Assembly (NCBI GenBank): GCA_018136815.1
Contig: CM030943.1
Span: forward strand, 86,046 to 150,045
Direction of reading: 5' to 3'
DNA length: 64,000 bases
Origin: Isochrysis galbana
Taxonomy: Eukaryota > Haptophyta > Isochrysidales > Isochrysidaceae
Below are positions 43,341 to 53,346 of this stretch, in pieces. Both the position numbers and the translations under genes were made by a program. Under the pieces are notes generated by a model. It was not told where the DNA came from. It saw only the letters and a program-made list of their open reading frames with translations, and did not search any database. The number at the start of each line of letters is the position of its first letter. Position 1 is the stretch's first letter.

Positions 43341-44912
43341 GGTGTAGAATCCTATCCGGTGCGTCCCGCGCTGGACGTCTCAATGGGGGTCACCCCCACC
43401 TCTGCAGAGTCGGGCATCATGCCTGCCCTGCCCCCTTTCTCCTCTCCGGACGGTCATCCACCACCACCTTCACAGGGGGAGGTGATGCCCTCCCTTCCCT
43501 CGCCTCCTGATCTCTCTGCGGTCCCCCCACCATCATCTCCGCCATCGCCGCCGGAGCCCATGGAGGACAGGTCCAAGCCCGAGTCTTTCCAGGATGAGGA
43601 TAATCCTCTGGGGGGGTCCCTCCACTCGTCCCGCGCATGCCTCGAGGCACCGCCACCCCTGCCATCGGACTCGGAGGCCGCCTATGAGCCCTACCATCCC
43701 GCGCTCGAACACCTCTCGGTCGCCTCGGTCGCGCCAAGCCAGCCGTCTCGTTGTGGAGAGGCCCCGGGCCTGCTGCCCGACTCCCTTCTTCATCTCTCTC
43801 CTTCTCCACCGTCTGCTACGGTCCCGCCGCCAACTTCTTCGGCTTCACCGGGGCTCAACCCCGTCGAGCTGCGCTACATCGAGCTCATGCAGGCTATGGC
43901 CGCACAATTCTCACAGCAGCTCGCCGCGGTCACCAGCGCGATCGAACGGGGCCGACTCCCTCCTGCTCCAGTCCAGGCAGCCAGCCCGCCTCCACCTCCA
44001 TCCGATGATGGCGGCGAAGTTGTTGTGCCTCCGCCACCGCCGCTCCCTCGTTCCTCATCGAAATCTAAAAAGCCTCATAAGGACAAGAAGAAGGACCGCC
44101 GCCGCCGCCGCTACAGTCCTTCTACTTCTTCGTACTCCTCGTCATCGTCCCCGGTTTCTAGCCCGTGTTCATCCAACTCTTCGCCGACCAGCGACTCGGA
44201 GTCCGATGGGTCATCCGAGTCTACGGACTCTCGCCGCAGGCCTCGCCGCGCCAAGGGTGGCCACTATACCACTGCGGGCAAAGGTTATCATACTAAAGAG
44301 GGACGGCCGTCTATGATGGCCCCCGAAGGTTTGCATTCTAATCCTCGCCGATCTCTTCGCCCCCACGCCTCTAAGTCCAAGGCAGGCCATCACAGTAGCC
44401 GGGAGAGTCGACGTCACGCTAAACGCCACGCCGCTCCTCCCGCGGACCCAGCCCTGTCCGATGAACCGGACATTCTTGAGCAGTGGCTGCGCCACTATGG
44501 GCGCCACGGCAAAGCCTATTCCGATTCCGCTAGTGCCCCACTCGAATACCAGGTGATGGCGGCCCGTGAGGTCCCATCTGGTGAGTCCTGGCATGCCCGC
44601 ATCATTTACACAACTCGCACCCTTACGAAATGGGTGCGCGCTCGCACGTTCGTCCGCACTAAGGGCGGAACCCGCGATGCTAAGTCTAGCCTCGAGAGCC
44701 TGCAGTCGCTGCGCTTCCCCGCCGACCTTCGCTCTACCGACCCGAACAAGGCGGCTCCCGACAATTGGCGATATGGGACAGGCGATGGCGCCCATTCGCC
44801 GTATTACTGTCAGCCGTTCATCCGCTTCCTTTGCGAGGGCGAGGCGGAGATTCCCGACGCCCACCGCGCCTACCTTCGTCGTCTCGTCGTCCTTGGCCGC
44901 AACCGCCGTTAG
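43170..44912 (+). CDS. Gag-like protein of the LTR element
   Basis: The first in-frame ATG (MSLSPPSSPSLK, 43170) lies inside the 5' LTR; the frame crosses the LTR boundary at 43340 and runs 580 residues to 44912. The N-terminal 225 residues are Pro/Ser-rich. A helical stretch NPVELRYIELMQAMAAQFSQ at about 230 may oligomerise. A Lys/Arg/Ser tract follows (about 300-430), probably RNA-binding. The last 150 residues form a globular-looking domain (LEQWLRHYGRHGKAYSD, then HARIIYTTRTLTKWVRARTF). No CCHC knuckle is seen and no family match is claimed. Calling it gag rests on position and composition. The 3' LTR repeats the same start, giving a 95-codon chimeric frame into flanking DNA. Confidence 0.65.
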   Translation: MSLSPPSSPSLKPACPPSSADGLQPVSTSELVSSAAPAAGMAPSSLPSGPMGHHNSSGVESYPVRPALDVSMGVTPTSAESGIMPALPPFSSPDGHPPPPSQGEVMPSLPSPPDLSAVPPPSSPPSPPEPMEDRSKPESFQDEDNPLGGSLHSSRACLEAPPPLPSDSEAAYEPYHPALEHLSVASVAPSQPSRCGEAPGLLPDSLLHLSPSPPSATVPPPTSSASPGLNPVELRYIELMQAMAAQFSQQLAAVTSAIERGRLPPAPVQAASPPPPPSDDGGEVVVPPPPPLPRSSSKSKKPHKDKKKDRRRRRYSPSTSSYSSSSSPVSSPCSSNSSPTSDSESDGSSESTDSRRRPRRAKGGHYTTAGKGYHTKEGRPSMMAPEGLHSNPRRSLRPHASKSKAGHHSSRESRRHAKRHAAPPADPALSDEPDILEQWLRHYGRHGKAYSDSASAPLEYQVMAAREVPSGESWHARIIYTTRTLTKWVRARTFVRTKGGTRDAKSSLESLQSLRFPADLRSTDPNKAAPDNWRYGTGDGAHSPYYCQPFIRFLCEGEAEIPDAHRAYLRRLVVLGRNRR

Positions 44913-45294
44913 GGAATCGGCGAGGCCGCCGCCATATGCTTCGTTGACTTCTCGATTCCTCGGCCTCGATTCTCGATTCTTGTCGTTCCGCGTTCTCATC
45001 GGTCCTCGATTGTTCGTTGTTCGTAATTCGTAACTTCTCGGTGCGTCGCTCATCACGTCTTCCGTCTTGGTTCGGCGTTGGGTGCGCGGCTCTCCCTCCA
45101 TTCGGATTTATTGTTTCATTCGCTCTTCAGATTTATTGTTTCATTCGCTCTTCGGATTTATTCGCTCTTCGCTCTTGGCTCATTCGGTCTCGTTCAGGAT
45201 TGCTCTTCTGCCTTTCTCGTGGCTTGCTTGGAGCTCTCCGATGTCCGTTAGGTTCTCTTCTTTCCTCGCGGGACGCTCGATCCTAGCAGGGGGG

Positions 45295-46134
45295 TGTCGC
45301 ATTCGCGAATCGACACTGGATAGGCTCCTCTTCGTCGTTCGGCATTTATCGTTATAATTCTCTCGTTCTCGTTCTCGGTCAAAAAGCTTCGCTTGGACGC
45401 ATAGGGTCTTGGGTTGTGGAGCGTTCTCTCTCTTTCTCTCGAAAGAGAAGGAAGTTTCCCCACCCTTCTCCCTCCTAGGCGCCTCGCAAATAGGTTTAAT
45501 TCGCTATCTTCTCCACGTTTCTCTATCTACTGCAGTGATTGCAATCAGGTTTAATTTGCAATCTCATCGCATCTCCCCCTTAGGCACACCGCATCTCTCT
45601 CGTCTTATTCGGTAAGTCTTTTGGAATCCTGTGCGGCAGGATTGCCCCTCGTTTCCGTTATGGTGCGATTCCCCTTCCAGACGGGATCGCCGACAGATCG
45701 CCTTCTGATCGTCGTCCGTTGTCGTCTGGCCGGAGTGTTTGGGTTTGATTTCAGTCGAGTTAAGTGAGAAAGTCGTGGGGCGAGAGTCGGGGTGTTTTCC
45801 TGGGTGTCTCTGTCCGTCGTCCTGTCGTCAGTCGTCATCCGTCGCTCTCGCTCTCGTCGCTCTCGCTCTCGTAACACTCATACCCTACAGCCTCGCCTCG
45901 CCTCGCCAGCCCCTGCCATCACAGCCCTCCTCACACTCACCCCCGCCTCTCGCCGCTCGCTCGATGTCGCTTTCGCCGCCGTCCTCGCCCTCGCTCAAGC
46001 CCGCCTGCCCGCCTTCCTCTGCTGACGGGCTTCAGCCCGTCAGCACCTCCGAACTCGTCTCCTCCGCCGCGCCTGCCGCCGGCATGGCCCCTTCCTCATT
46101 GCCCTCAGGCCCTATGGGCCATCACAATTCGTCA
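45295..46134 (+). repeat. 3' long terminal repeat
   Basis: The second 840-bp LTR, preceded by the polypurine tract at 45286-45294 and followed by the GACGA duplication. Confidence 0.93.
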
Positions 46135-46139
46135 GACGA

Positions 46140-47255
<1,116 letters not shown>

Positions 47256-48903
47256 ATGGGGTCCCGCGAGGGAGCCACCAGCGAGAGCTCCGCACTGTTG
47301 CTCGGCCGCAGGGCGTCATCGGGCTCACACGCTTACTTGATCACCGCCGTCTACTGCGTCTGCATGCTCATCAACGGCGGCATGATCGGCGCGTTCGGCC
47401 CCTCCCTCGAGTCTTTCCAGCGAGCAACGTCGCTCTCCGCCGGGCAGCTCGGCACTGCAGTCCTTCAGAATAGGCTGAGCAAGCTGGGCGGCACGCTGCT
47501 CTGGGCTTGGTACGCGGGCAAACTGGCCCAACCACACGCTCCCAAACCTCTCCTACGCCCGCACGCCGCGATGGCCCTCGGGCTCGCAGTGGTCGGAGGC
47601 TGCTGCGCTGTGCTCGGCCTCACGTCGAGTGGACTCGTGCTGCAGCTCGTGATGGCCGCGTCAGGCGCGGCGTACGGGTTCACCGACTCGGGCTGCATCA
47701 TGCTATCACTCTGGCTCTGGCGCGACGACCCGCGCCGACAGCGCGGCTGTGTCGCGCTGACCAGCGTCTTCTTCACTGGTGGAGCCTTTATCACGCCAAT
47801 GCTCGTCGCGGCGGCCCTGCACTATCTGAGCCAAACCATCTGGCCCGCGTTCCATGCCATCGCCCTTGTTGCCTTGCTCACGGCCCTGCTCCTCGTGCGA
47901 CTACCTTCGCCTATGCCGTCGCGCAAGCCGGCCGCTGCCGACGAGCCGAAGGATAGCGAGGGGGAGGCGGTTGCACTGACCCACGGGGATCCCCGCAAGG
48001 CGAAGAGCGGCAGGCATCGCCGACACAACGACATCGAGAGGGCTGAGGTCAAGCCCGCCTCGAGCGGACGGGGGCACGGGGTCGACGGGCATGTACTCTC
48101 GGAGCTGCGCATCACCATGGTCGTGGCGTCGGCTGGCCTCATCGGCTTCTTCGCCAACGGCTGTGAGCATGCCGTGGCGACGTGGTTGTCAGCGTACGGA
48201 GTCCATCAGAGCGGGATGAAGGTGGGTCCAAGCGCCGGCCAGAGCGTAGGTGAAAGGGGATCGGCCATACGGTTGTTCGCATATTGGGCGCGCACCACCT
48301 TGGCGGCGCGCTGGTCGAGTCTTGGGCATGAGGGCGGAGTGGTCTGGGCCGTGCATGCCATGTATTGCTCATCTTTGCTTCCCTACTCGCGGTTATTGCA
48401 CACAGGAGGAGCAAATGGCCATTCTCACCTCAAACTATTGGACGACCATGTCGGCCGGGAGGCTGGCCTGGGCATTTTGCTCGGGTTTCGTCCCGTCGGT
48501 CATCCCACCTCTCGTCCTCAACCACGCGCTCTGCTTCCTCGGCGGATTGTTCTACATGAACACATCGGAGCGGTCGCTGTATGCCGCAACAGTTTGCCTT
48601 GGCCTTGGCGTGTCTTCCGTCTTTCCTGCGCTGCTCACTCTGCCGCCCGAGGCAAATATTGAGATGACGCCCAACCGGATGGCCACGTTGCAGCTATTAG
48701 CCTCCGCGGGTGAGATGCTGTGCCCCTTCTTCGTGGGGATGATCTTCCAAGTGCGCCTCTACTCCTTTTTTGGCCCGCTCATCGCCATAGAGCAGGCGAT
48801 CTCGTTCCTTGCCTTGGGCGCTGCTGCACTCCTCACCAGACGGGCAGCAGCCACAGCCGCGTATGCGCGCCTCAGCACCCTGGACGACGCAGTGGAGGGA
48901 TAA
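47256..48903 (+). CDS. MFS transporter, MFSD4-like
   Basis: Two exons, 47256-48221 and 48406-48903, with a GTGGGT...CACAG intron in phase 0, encode 487 residues. About ten to twelve hydrophobic helices are seen in two halves separated by a charged, His/Lys/Arg-rich loop (about residues 225-280). Helical segments include YLITAVYCVCMLINGGMIGA, ALGLAVVGGCCAVLGL and MVVASAGLIGFFANGCEHAV. The overall pattern, with NGCEHAVATWLSAYG in helix 7 and FPALLTLPPE in helix 10, resembles the MFSD4 (sodium-dependent glucose transporter 1-like) group, but the substrate is uncertain. The segment after the first helix (GTAVLQNRLSKLGGTLLWAW) is unusually short for helices 2-3. The start is the ATG of MGSREGATSE. 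Confidence 0.75.
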
Positions 48904-50104
48904 GACCCGCACCTGGCTCATGAGTGTTGCTCAAGGAGATGGCAGCCACTCGGGCTGAGACGTGATGTAGTGATGAAATGGCCGCTACAAGATAATCGAT
49001 TGATCTCCGTGAGAGGCCACCTGTGTTCTTCCGACCAAGGGCGCGCTTGTGCTGTGCACCGTAGCAATTTGCACAAGCGAAAGCCAAAATAACGTCAGAG
49101 ACAGCTGCGGCCACACGACTGAGCAGAGCAGCCAATCAGCAGCCGCCCGCTCGCATGTTGATCTGACGATCCATGTGAAGAGTGGCAAGGCTCAGCGCAA
49201 CGGCGATGGGAAGGAAGATCCACCGCACTAAAGGACTCTCCATATAGTTGTGGCGGGCTCTTACCGGCTCCTCGCATTATCTCGATTCCACGCCATCTTC
49301 CCTTGCTGTTATCCGATGTGTCACACTACGATGTTGCTGTCACCTTGGGTGCTTACGACACCCTCGCGCTCTTCGTCTCCGTCTTGTGTACCGTGGCAGA
49401 CCACGCTTTCCGGGGACTGGCAGGAGGAGCGTGGCGCAGGCAAAGGCGCACAACTTGTTGATTCTCACCCATACATCAACCGCATCTGATGAGCATGTGG
49501 ATCGTAGTTGGTGTGCGCATCCTCGCACTTCATCGAATGTGGTCTACGAGTATTTGGTTGTTTTACCTATGTGCTATGTGCCTCCGGGTATGCGTTTGAT
49601 TCTTGCTTGTTACACAAATTTACAACCTGCACTCTAAGCCGATCTGTAGCCCGTTGATTTTCATTTCATTGATTATTGAGGGAATTCTTACGATTATGCG
49701 CAACTCAATCCTCCACTCTCCACCGCCACCCTCGCCGCCTCCACGCCTCGACCTCCGCAAGGCCCGCGCAAGCGCAAGCCATTCGTTATGGCGCTTGCTA
49801 CGCACTCAATGAGGGCACGAGCTATCGAGAGTGCCATCGAGTTAGGGAGTTAGGGCTGTTTGCCACCGTGAGAGTGGAGTTTTTCAGGCGGGTTTTTGGG
49901 GTTATTCGGATGGGATGAGCACTGCGCTCCACCCCTCGCATAGCGCGCCTCCATGAGAAGGACTAGAAAATGACGAGTCTAGAAAATGACGAGAGTCCTC
50001 AAGCAAATGACAAAAACAATGTGACCGTGAATACAACAAAATGACGTCCGTTGAATTTCCTCACAAATCACAAACCTCTTGAGACGTAGTAGAAAGTTAT
50101 AAAA
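48904..50104. other. Intergenic, no recognised gene
   Basis: Downstream of the transporter. Only short frames without domains; the DNA becomes AT-rich from about 49980, before the MITE. Confidence 0.4.
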
Positions 50105-50539
50105 ATCCAAGTTGTTCCGTCATACCGTCATATGACACTTGCCATGGAACTGAGTATGATATCATACATATAATATCATATGATACTCACTCCAAACATC
50201 TACACTTATAAACCCGCCATTATGATAAAAATCTGCTTACACAGCAGCAGCAGCCCTGGAGCGTCTCCACATGGCGCCGCCCCCACTCCACGGCGGTGTG
50301 ACACTCGTCATCGCCGTCGTCGCCGCCGCCGTCGTTGCTGCACATCAGGTTGGCGGCCATTGGGGGGGGGGGGGCTCGGAGCTGGGAGCGCCGGTATTTC
50401 CCGCGCCTGAACTTGTACTAGTAAAACAAGTTGAATTGTAGGCTCTAGTCTTGTCATATGACACTCAGTATCAGGTCTACTAGAGCAACTAATACTGAGA
50501 TATCATATATGATATCATATATGACAGAACAACTTGGAT
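50105..50539. mobile_element. TIR-flanked MITE, about 435 bp
   Basis: The ends are inverted repeats: ATCCAAGTTGTTCCGTCATA (50105-50124) and TATGACAGAACAACTTGGAT (50520-50539), 19 of 20 bases complementary, with AAAA on both outer sides. Subterminal regions are full of ATATCATATGAT palindromes (50150-50192, 50491-50519). The centre (50250-50400) is GC-rich and looks captured. There is no transposase. Superfamily unknown. Confidence 0.75.
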
Positions 50540-50644
50540 AAAAATTCATGCCTACTAACATCGGGGCCAGAGATCTATGCGATCGCCTTATTGAACAATG
50601 GTCAATGGTATATGCAGAAATCAGCAGAAAAACGTTTAGGCGTG

Positions 50645-51546
50645 TGCCCTCTCTTGCGGCACGCGCGATGGCGCGCATGCGGCAAGCCTGCAGCTGCCAA
50701 GGCGTATGGGTTCACATTGACACGCCCTCGAGGGCCCATTACCATTACCACTACAGTAGCTTGGGCAAGGAAGGTGTTGCAACCCATCTGGCCTCTTACA
50801 CTTACAAGTGTTGACGCAACGCACAACAAGTGTTGGACACGGTGTTGTGTGTTGTGTGTTGTGTGTTGTAGCCCGGTCACTCACTAGGGGGGTGCGGAAG
50901 GCACCATCTGTAGCATGCATGGGCAAACGAAGGCCTAAATAGGCTCCCTATAGGTTCTGGTATGGGAGATCAGCAAAAACAACAGGGGGTGTTCCGGCAA
51001 AATTTTCGAAAGATACCCGATTTCAGGCCTCTGACGGCCGTGCGGAATACCCGATGTCGAGCCAAGAGAGTTCAGTTAACCACATATGAAATATATTTTA
51101 GGCCCACCCTTGGAGGCTCCTGGAGGCCAGCTCACAGCTCAGAGGGCGGAGGAGGCGGGGTCTAGGCCATGACCTCCCCTGCCCCTGCCTCTCCTTCGTC
51201 GGCTCTCCCGCGCTCCATCCAGAGGCACCCACGTTGCACCTGTATGCTATATGCTGTCAATCAACCGCAGGGGGGGAGGAGGGGTTGGATGGAGCAATGG
51301 AGCAATGGGCTGGCTCGCCACGACGGGCCAGGACGAGCGACGAGCGAACCAGGCGAGCCTGTGAGGGAGAGAGTGGGTCAGCAGGGCAGTGTGCTCCTGG
51401 CAAGCCGTAGGGCATGCCAGGAGGATTGTGCTGCTTCCTTCCCCCCACAGCATGGAAGGAGTGAGTGGAGAGTGGGGAGGGAGAAGGGGGGGCTCGTGCT
51501 CGTGCCTCCCCACTCCCCATGCCCATGGATGAGCCAAGTTTAAACT
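50645..51546. mobile_element. 759-bp-family element, copy 3, interrupted
   Basis: Similarity to copies 1 and 2 covers the CACGCGCGATGGCGCGC palindrome (50658-50675), then is broken by about 400 bp of unrelated DNA (about 50702-51104) before resuming at TTGGAGGCTCCTGGAGGCCA and running to the degenerate terminal AAGTTTAAACTTAG (51533-51546). The next 90 bp (51555-51640) match, inverted, the 5' part of copy 1 (15825-15895), so the locus is a mosaic. Confidence 0.65.
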
Positions 51547-51640
51547 TAGTTGACCCCTCTATCGTCTATCCCCCTAGTAGTGCAATGGGGGAGTCGCCTG
51601 ATGGCGAGGGGGAAAGGGCCGGAGGAGTGGGGCTATGGAA

Positions 51641-51970
51641 AGCGTCGTGGTAGTGGGTGCCCAGAACCGATGCCGAGTGTGGCCAGTAGCAGTAGCAGTA
51701 AGAAAAATATGCTGAAGTTTTTACCGTGTCCAGTGTAGGCACTAGAGCTACCCCAGAGTCTTCGAGATGTTTATTCAAACCTCTCCAAATCCCTCTAATG
51801 AAAGTAATCCGACGACACATGAACGAACATGAACATCGGCACTAATAACTTCGCACATGGCGCCACATCAACTCCATGGGTGTCCGTATGAGCCCGGTGT
51901 TGAAGGACAACGGTAGAGCGGCGCCTACGACAGCGGTGCCTCATATGCTCGAAATACTCCTAGGGTGCAT
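51641..51970. other. Intergenic, 3' side of the lumen-protein gene
   Basis: No gene was recognised; it probably includes the 3' UTR of the minus-strand gene that stops at 51971. Confidence 0.4.
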
Positions 51971-52564
51971 CTACATCTTCTTACCGTAGAGTGCCTTCAC
52001 GGCGGTGCCCATCTGTGCCTCAATCGCAGCAGTTGGTGGGTCGCCAGCGTTACGGCGCTGCGTTGGGTTGTATGATCCGCCGGGCACCTGGTCGTACTCC
52101 TTTTCGATCTGAGCAACGGTGACGAACTCCTTGACGGCCGCGTTGGCCGCGGCAGAGTCACCAGCCTCGGCGGCTTTGACAGCCTTCTTGCCAATGGCAG
52201 CAAGCTGCTTCGAAAGTGGCTTCTTCTCCTTCAGCCCAGCATATGCACCCTCAGCAAAGATGGAGAAGGCATTCTTCTCCTCGAGGATGCGGGCGCTGTC
52301 GGCCTTAAGAAGACGGTAGATGCGCGAGCCTTGCTGGATGAAGACCTTCTCGCGAGTGTATTTTGAGGCAGCGCCATCAGCATGGGCCGCGAGCGGGCTC
52401 ACAGCAACAGACGCCGCAGCGAACGCCGTCAGGAGCTCGCGGCGCGCAACGATGGGCTGGTTGGCCATCATGGCCGGCATAGTCGTCCGCACCGACGAGC
52501 CGGCCGCGAGCGGCGCCATGTTGGGCGAGAAGGCGAGGGCAGCGACAGTGGCGGCAGCAATCAT
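51971..52564 (-). CDS. Thylakoid-lumen PSII-extrinsic-like protein (PsbQ/Psb31 type)
   Basis: An uninterrupted 197-codon frame. The presequence is tripartite: a hydrophobic signal with ALA/FSP (residues 9-14) typical of the Phe-motif of red-lineage plastids, a transit region, then a twin-arginine thylakoid signal (ARRELLTAFAAASVAVSPLA) ending AHA at 60-62. The mature part, about 135 residues, is helical and Lys/Ala-rich, with conserved-looking YTREKVFIQQGSRIYRLLKA and a C-terminal PTQRRNAGDPPTAAIEAQMG. Size, lumen targeting and helical content suggest an oxygen-evolving-complex extrinsic subunit of the PsbQ/Psb31 kind; which one I cannot say. The ATG comes six bases after the acceptor of a 5'-UTR intron. 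Confidence 0.65.
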   Translation of the reverse strand: MIAAATVAALAFSPNMAPLAAGSSVRTTMPAMMANQPIVARRELLTAFAAASVAVSPLAAHADGAASKYTREKVFIQQGSRIYRLLKADSARILEEKNAFSIFAEGAYAGLKEKKPLSKQLAAIGKKAVKAAEAGDSAAANAAVKEFVTVAQIEKEYDQVPGGSYNPTQRRNAGDPPTAAIEAQMGTAVKALYGKKM

Positions 52565-52570
52565 CTTGTC

Positions 52571-52795
52571 CTGTAACAGGATAGGTAAGGTTCACGTGAG
52601 CAGCATCAGGGATGCATCCAGTGGGGTGAGCTCTACGTGCGTCGCGCTCGTTGGTGAGCACGTTGACGTGGGGGTTGGGTAGAGGTAGCACGTCAATGCC
52701 GCAGGGTTGCGTGTCGGGCGCAAAGTGTGGCTACAGACTTGTGGGAGGGTGTGAGGGGATGCCTTTGGCGGAGTGCGCCTCGCTCCCGTTCTCAC
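52571..52795 (-). other. 5'-UTR intron of the lumen-protein gene
   Basis: On the minus strand the donor CTCAAG/GTGAGA (52795) and acceptor TGTTACAG/GACAAG (52571) delimit a 225-bp intron ending six bases before the start codon. The upstream leader exon would run to about 52860. There is no in-frame ATG requirement, so it is read as non-coding. Confidence 0.6.
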
Positions 52796-53330
52796 CTTGA
52801 GAGTGCGAGATCGACGACGATGCGCAACCGGCTCAAATCCCTAGAACCTTCCGGGACATTACGTCGGCCTGCCCCCCCGCCCCCTCCCCCCCCGCCCCCC
52901 TCCCCCCCTCCCTTGCCCTCCCCCCCCCCCCCCCCCCTTCCTTCCCCGCTCTCGATCGATCGACGACCGACGCATCTCCCCTCCCTCTGCAATAACGTTC
53001 TCCTCCTGCTGGTAGGAGGAGGGTGTTTTTTGCTGGCGTCGCCTGCTTCCCGAATTTTGTATTGATGATTTACAAAATTCGCTTGCACGAAAAAAATTCG
53101 CTCGCAATTCCTATCATGGATCATGGAGTTTCAAAAACATGACTCAATTATTGACATCTAAAAAATATTTGCACGCCGTGTCAGGAAACATTGATGTGCA
53201 CGCACGGCGTCCCTCCGCAGGCAGCCGTGCGTGCGTCAAGAAACTCGTGCCGATCGTCATGGTCATGGCCATATGGCCATCCCATCACGGATCGCCCTCG
53301 CCCTTGACTCCGACGCTCGCCCCCCCGTGC
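52796..53330. other. Leader/promoter side of the lumen-protein gene
   Basis: Poly-C blocks at 52872-52942 lie about 80-150 bp upstream of the inferred leader exon. The rest, up to the LINE target site, has no recognised feature apart from GCACGCACGGCGT, also present in the 32.3-kb tandem repeat. Confidence 0.4.
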
Positions 53331-53346
53331 TCCCTTGCCCAATGCC

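Larger units (their letters stand above)
42501..46134 (+). mobile_element. Young gag-only LTR retrotransposon
   Basis: A complete element: 5-bp duplication GACGA (42496-42500 and 46135-46139), LTRs 42501-43340 and 45295-46134 (840 bp each, starting TGTCGC and ending GTCA), a polypurine tract GCAGGGGGG directly before the 3' LTR, and a 1954-bp interior. All open frames in the two LTRs are identical at a constant 2794-bp offset, so insertion is very recent. The interior has no protease, reverse transcriptase or integrase. It resembles TR-GAG or other non-autonomous LTR groups. No primer-binding site starting with TGG is seen right after the 5' LTR. Confidence 0.93.

Noticed and set aside
43341..43360. 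Primer-binding site after the 5' LTR
   Set aside because: The sequence starts GGTGTAGAATCC and lacks the TGG expected from a tRNA CCA end; without a tRNA comparison no PBS can be called.
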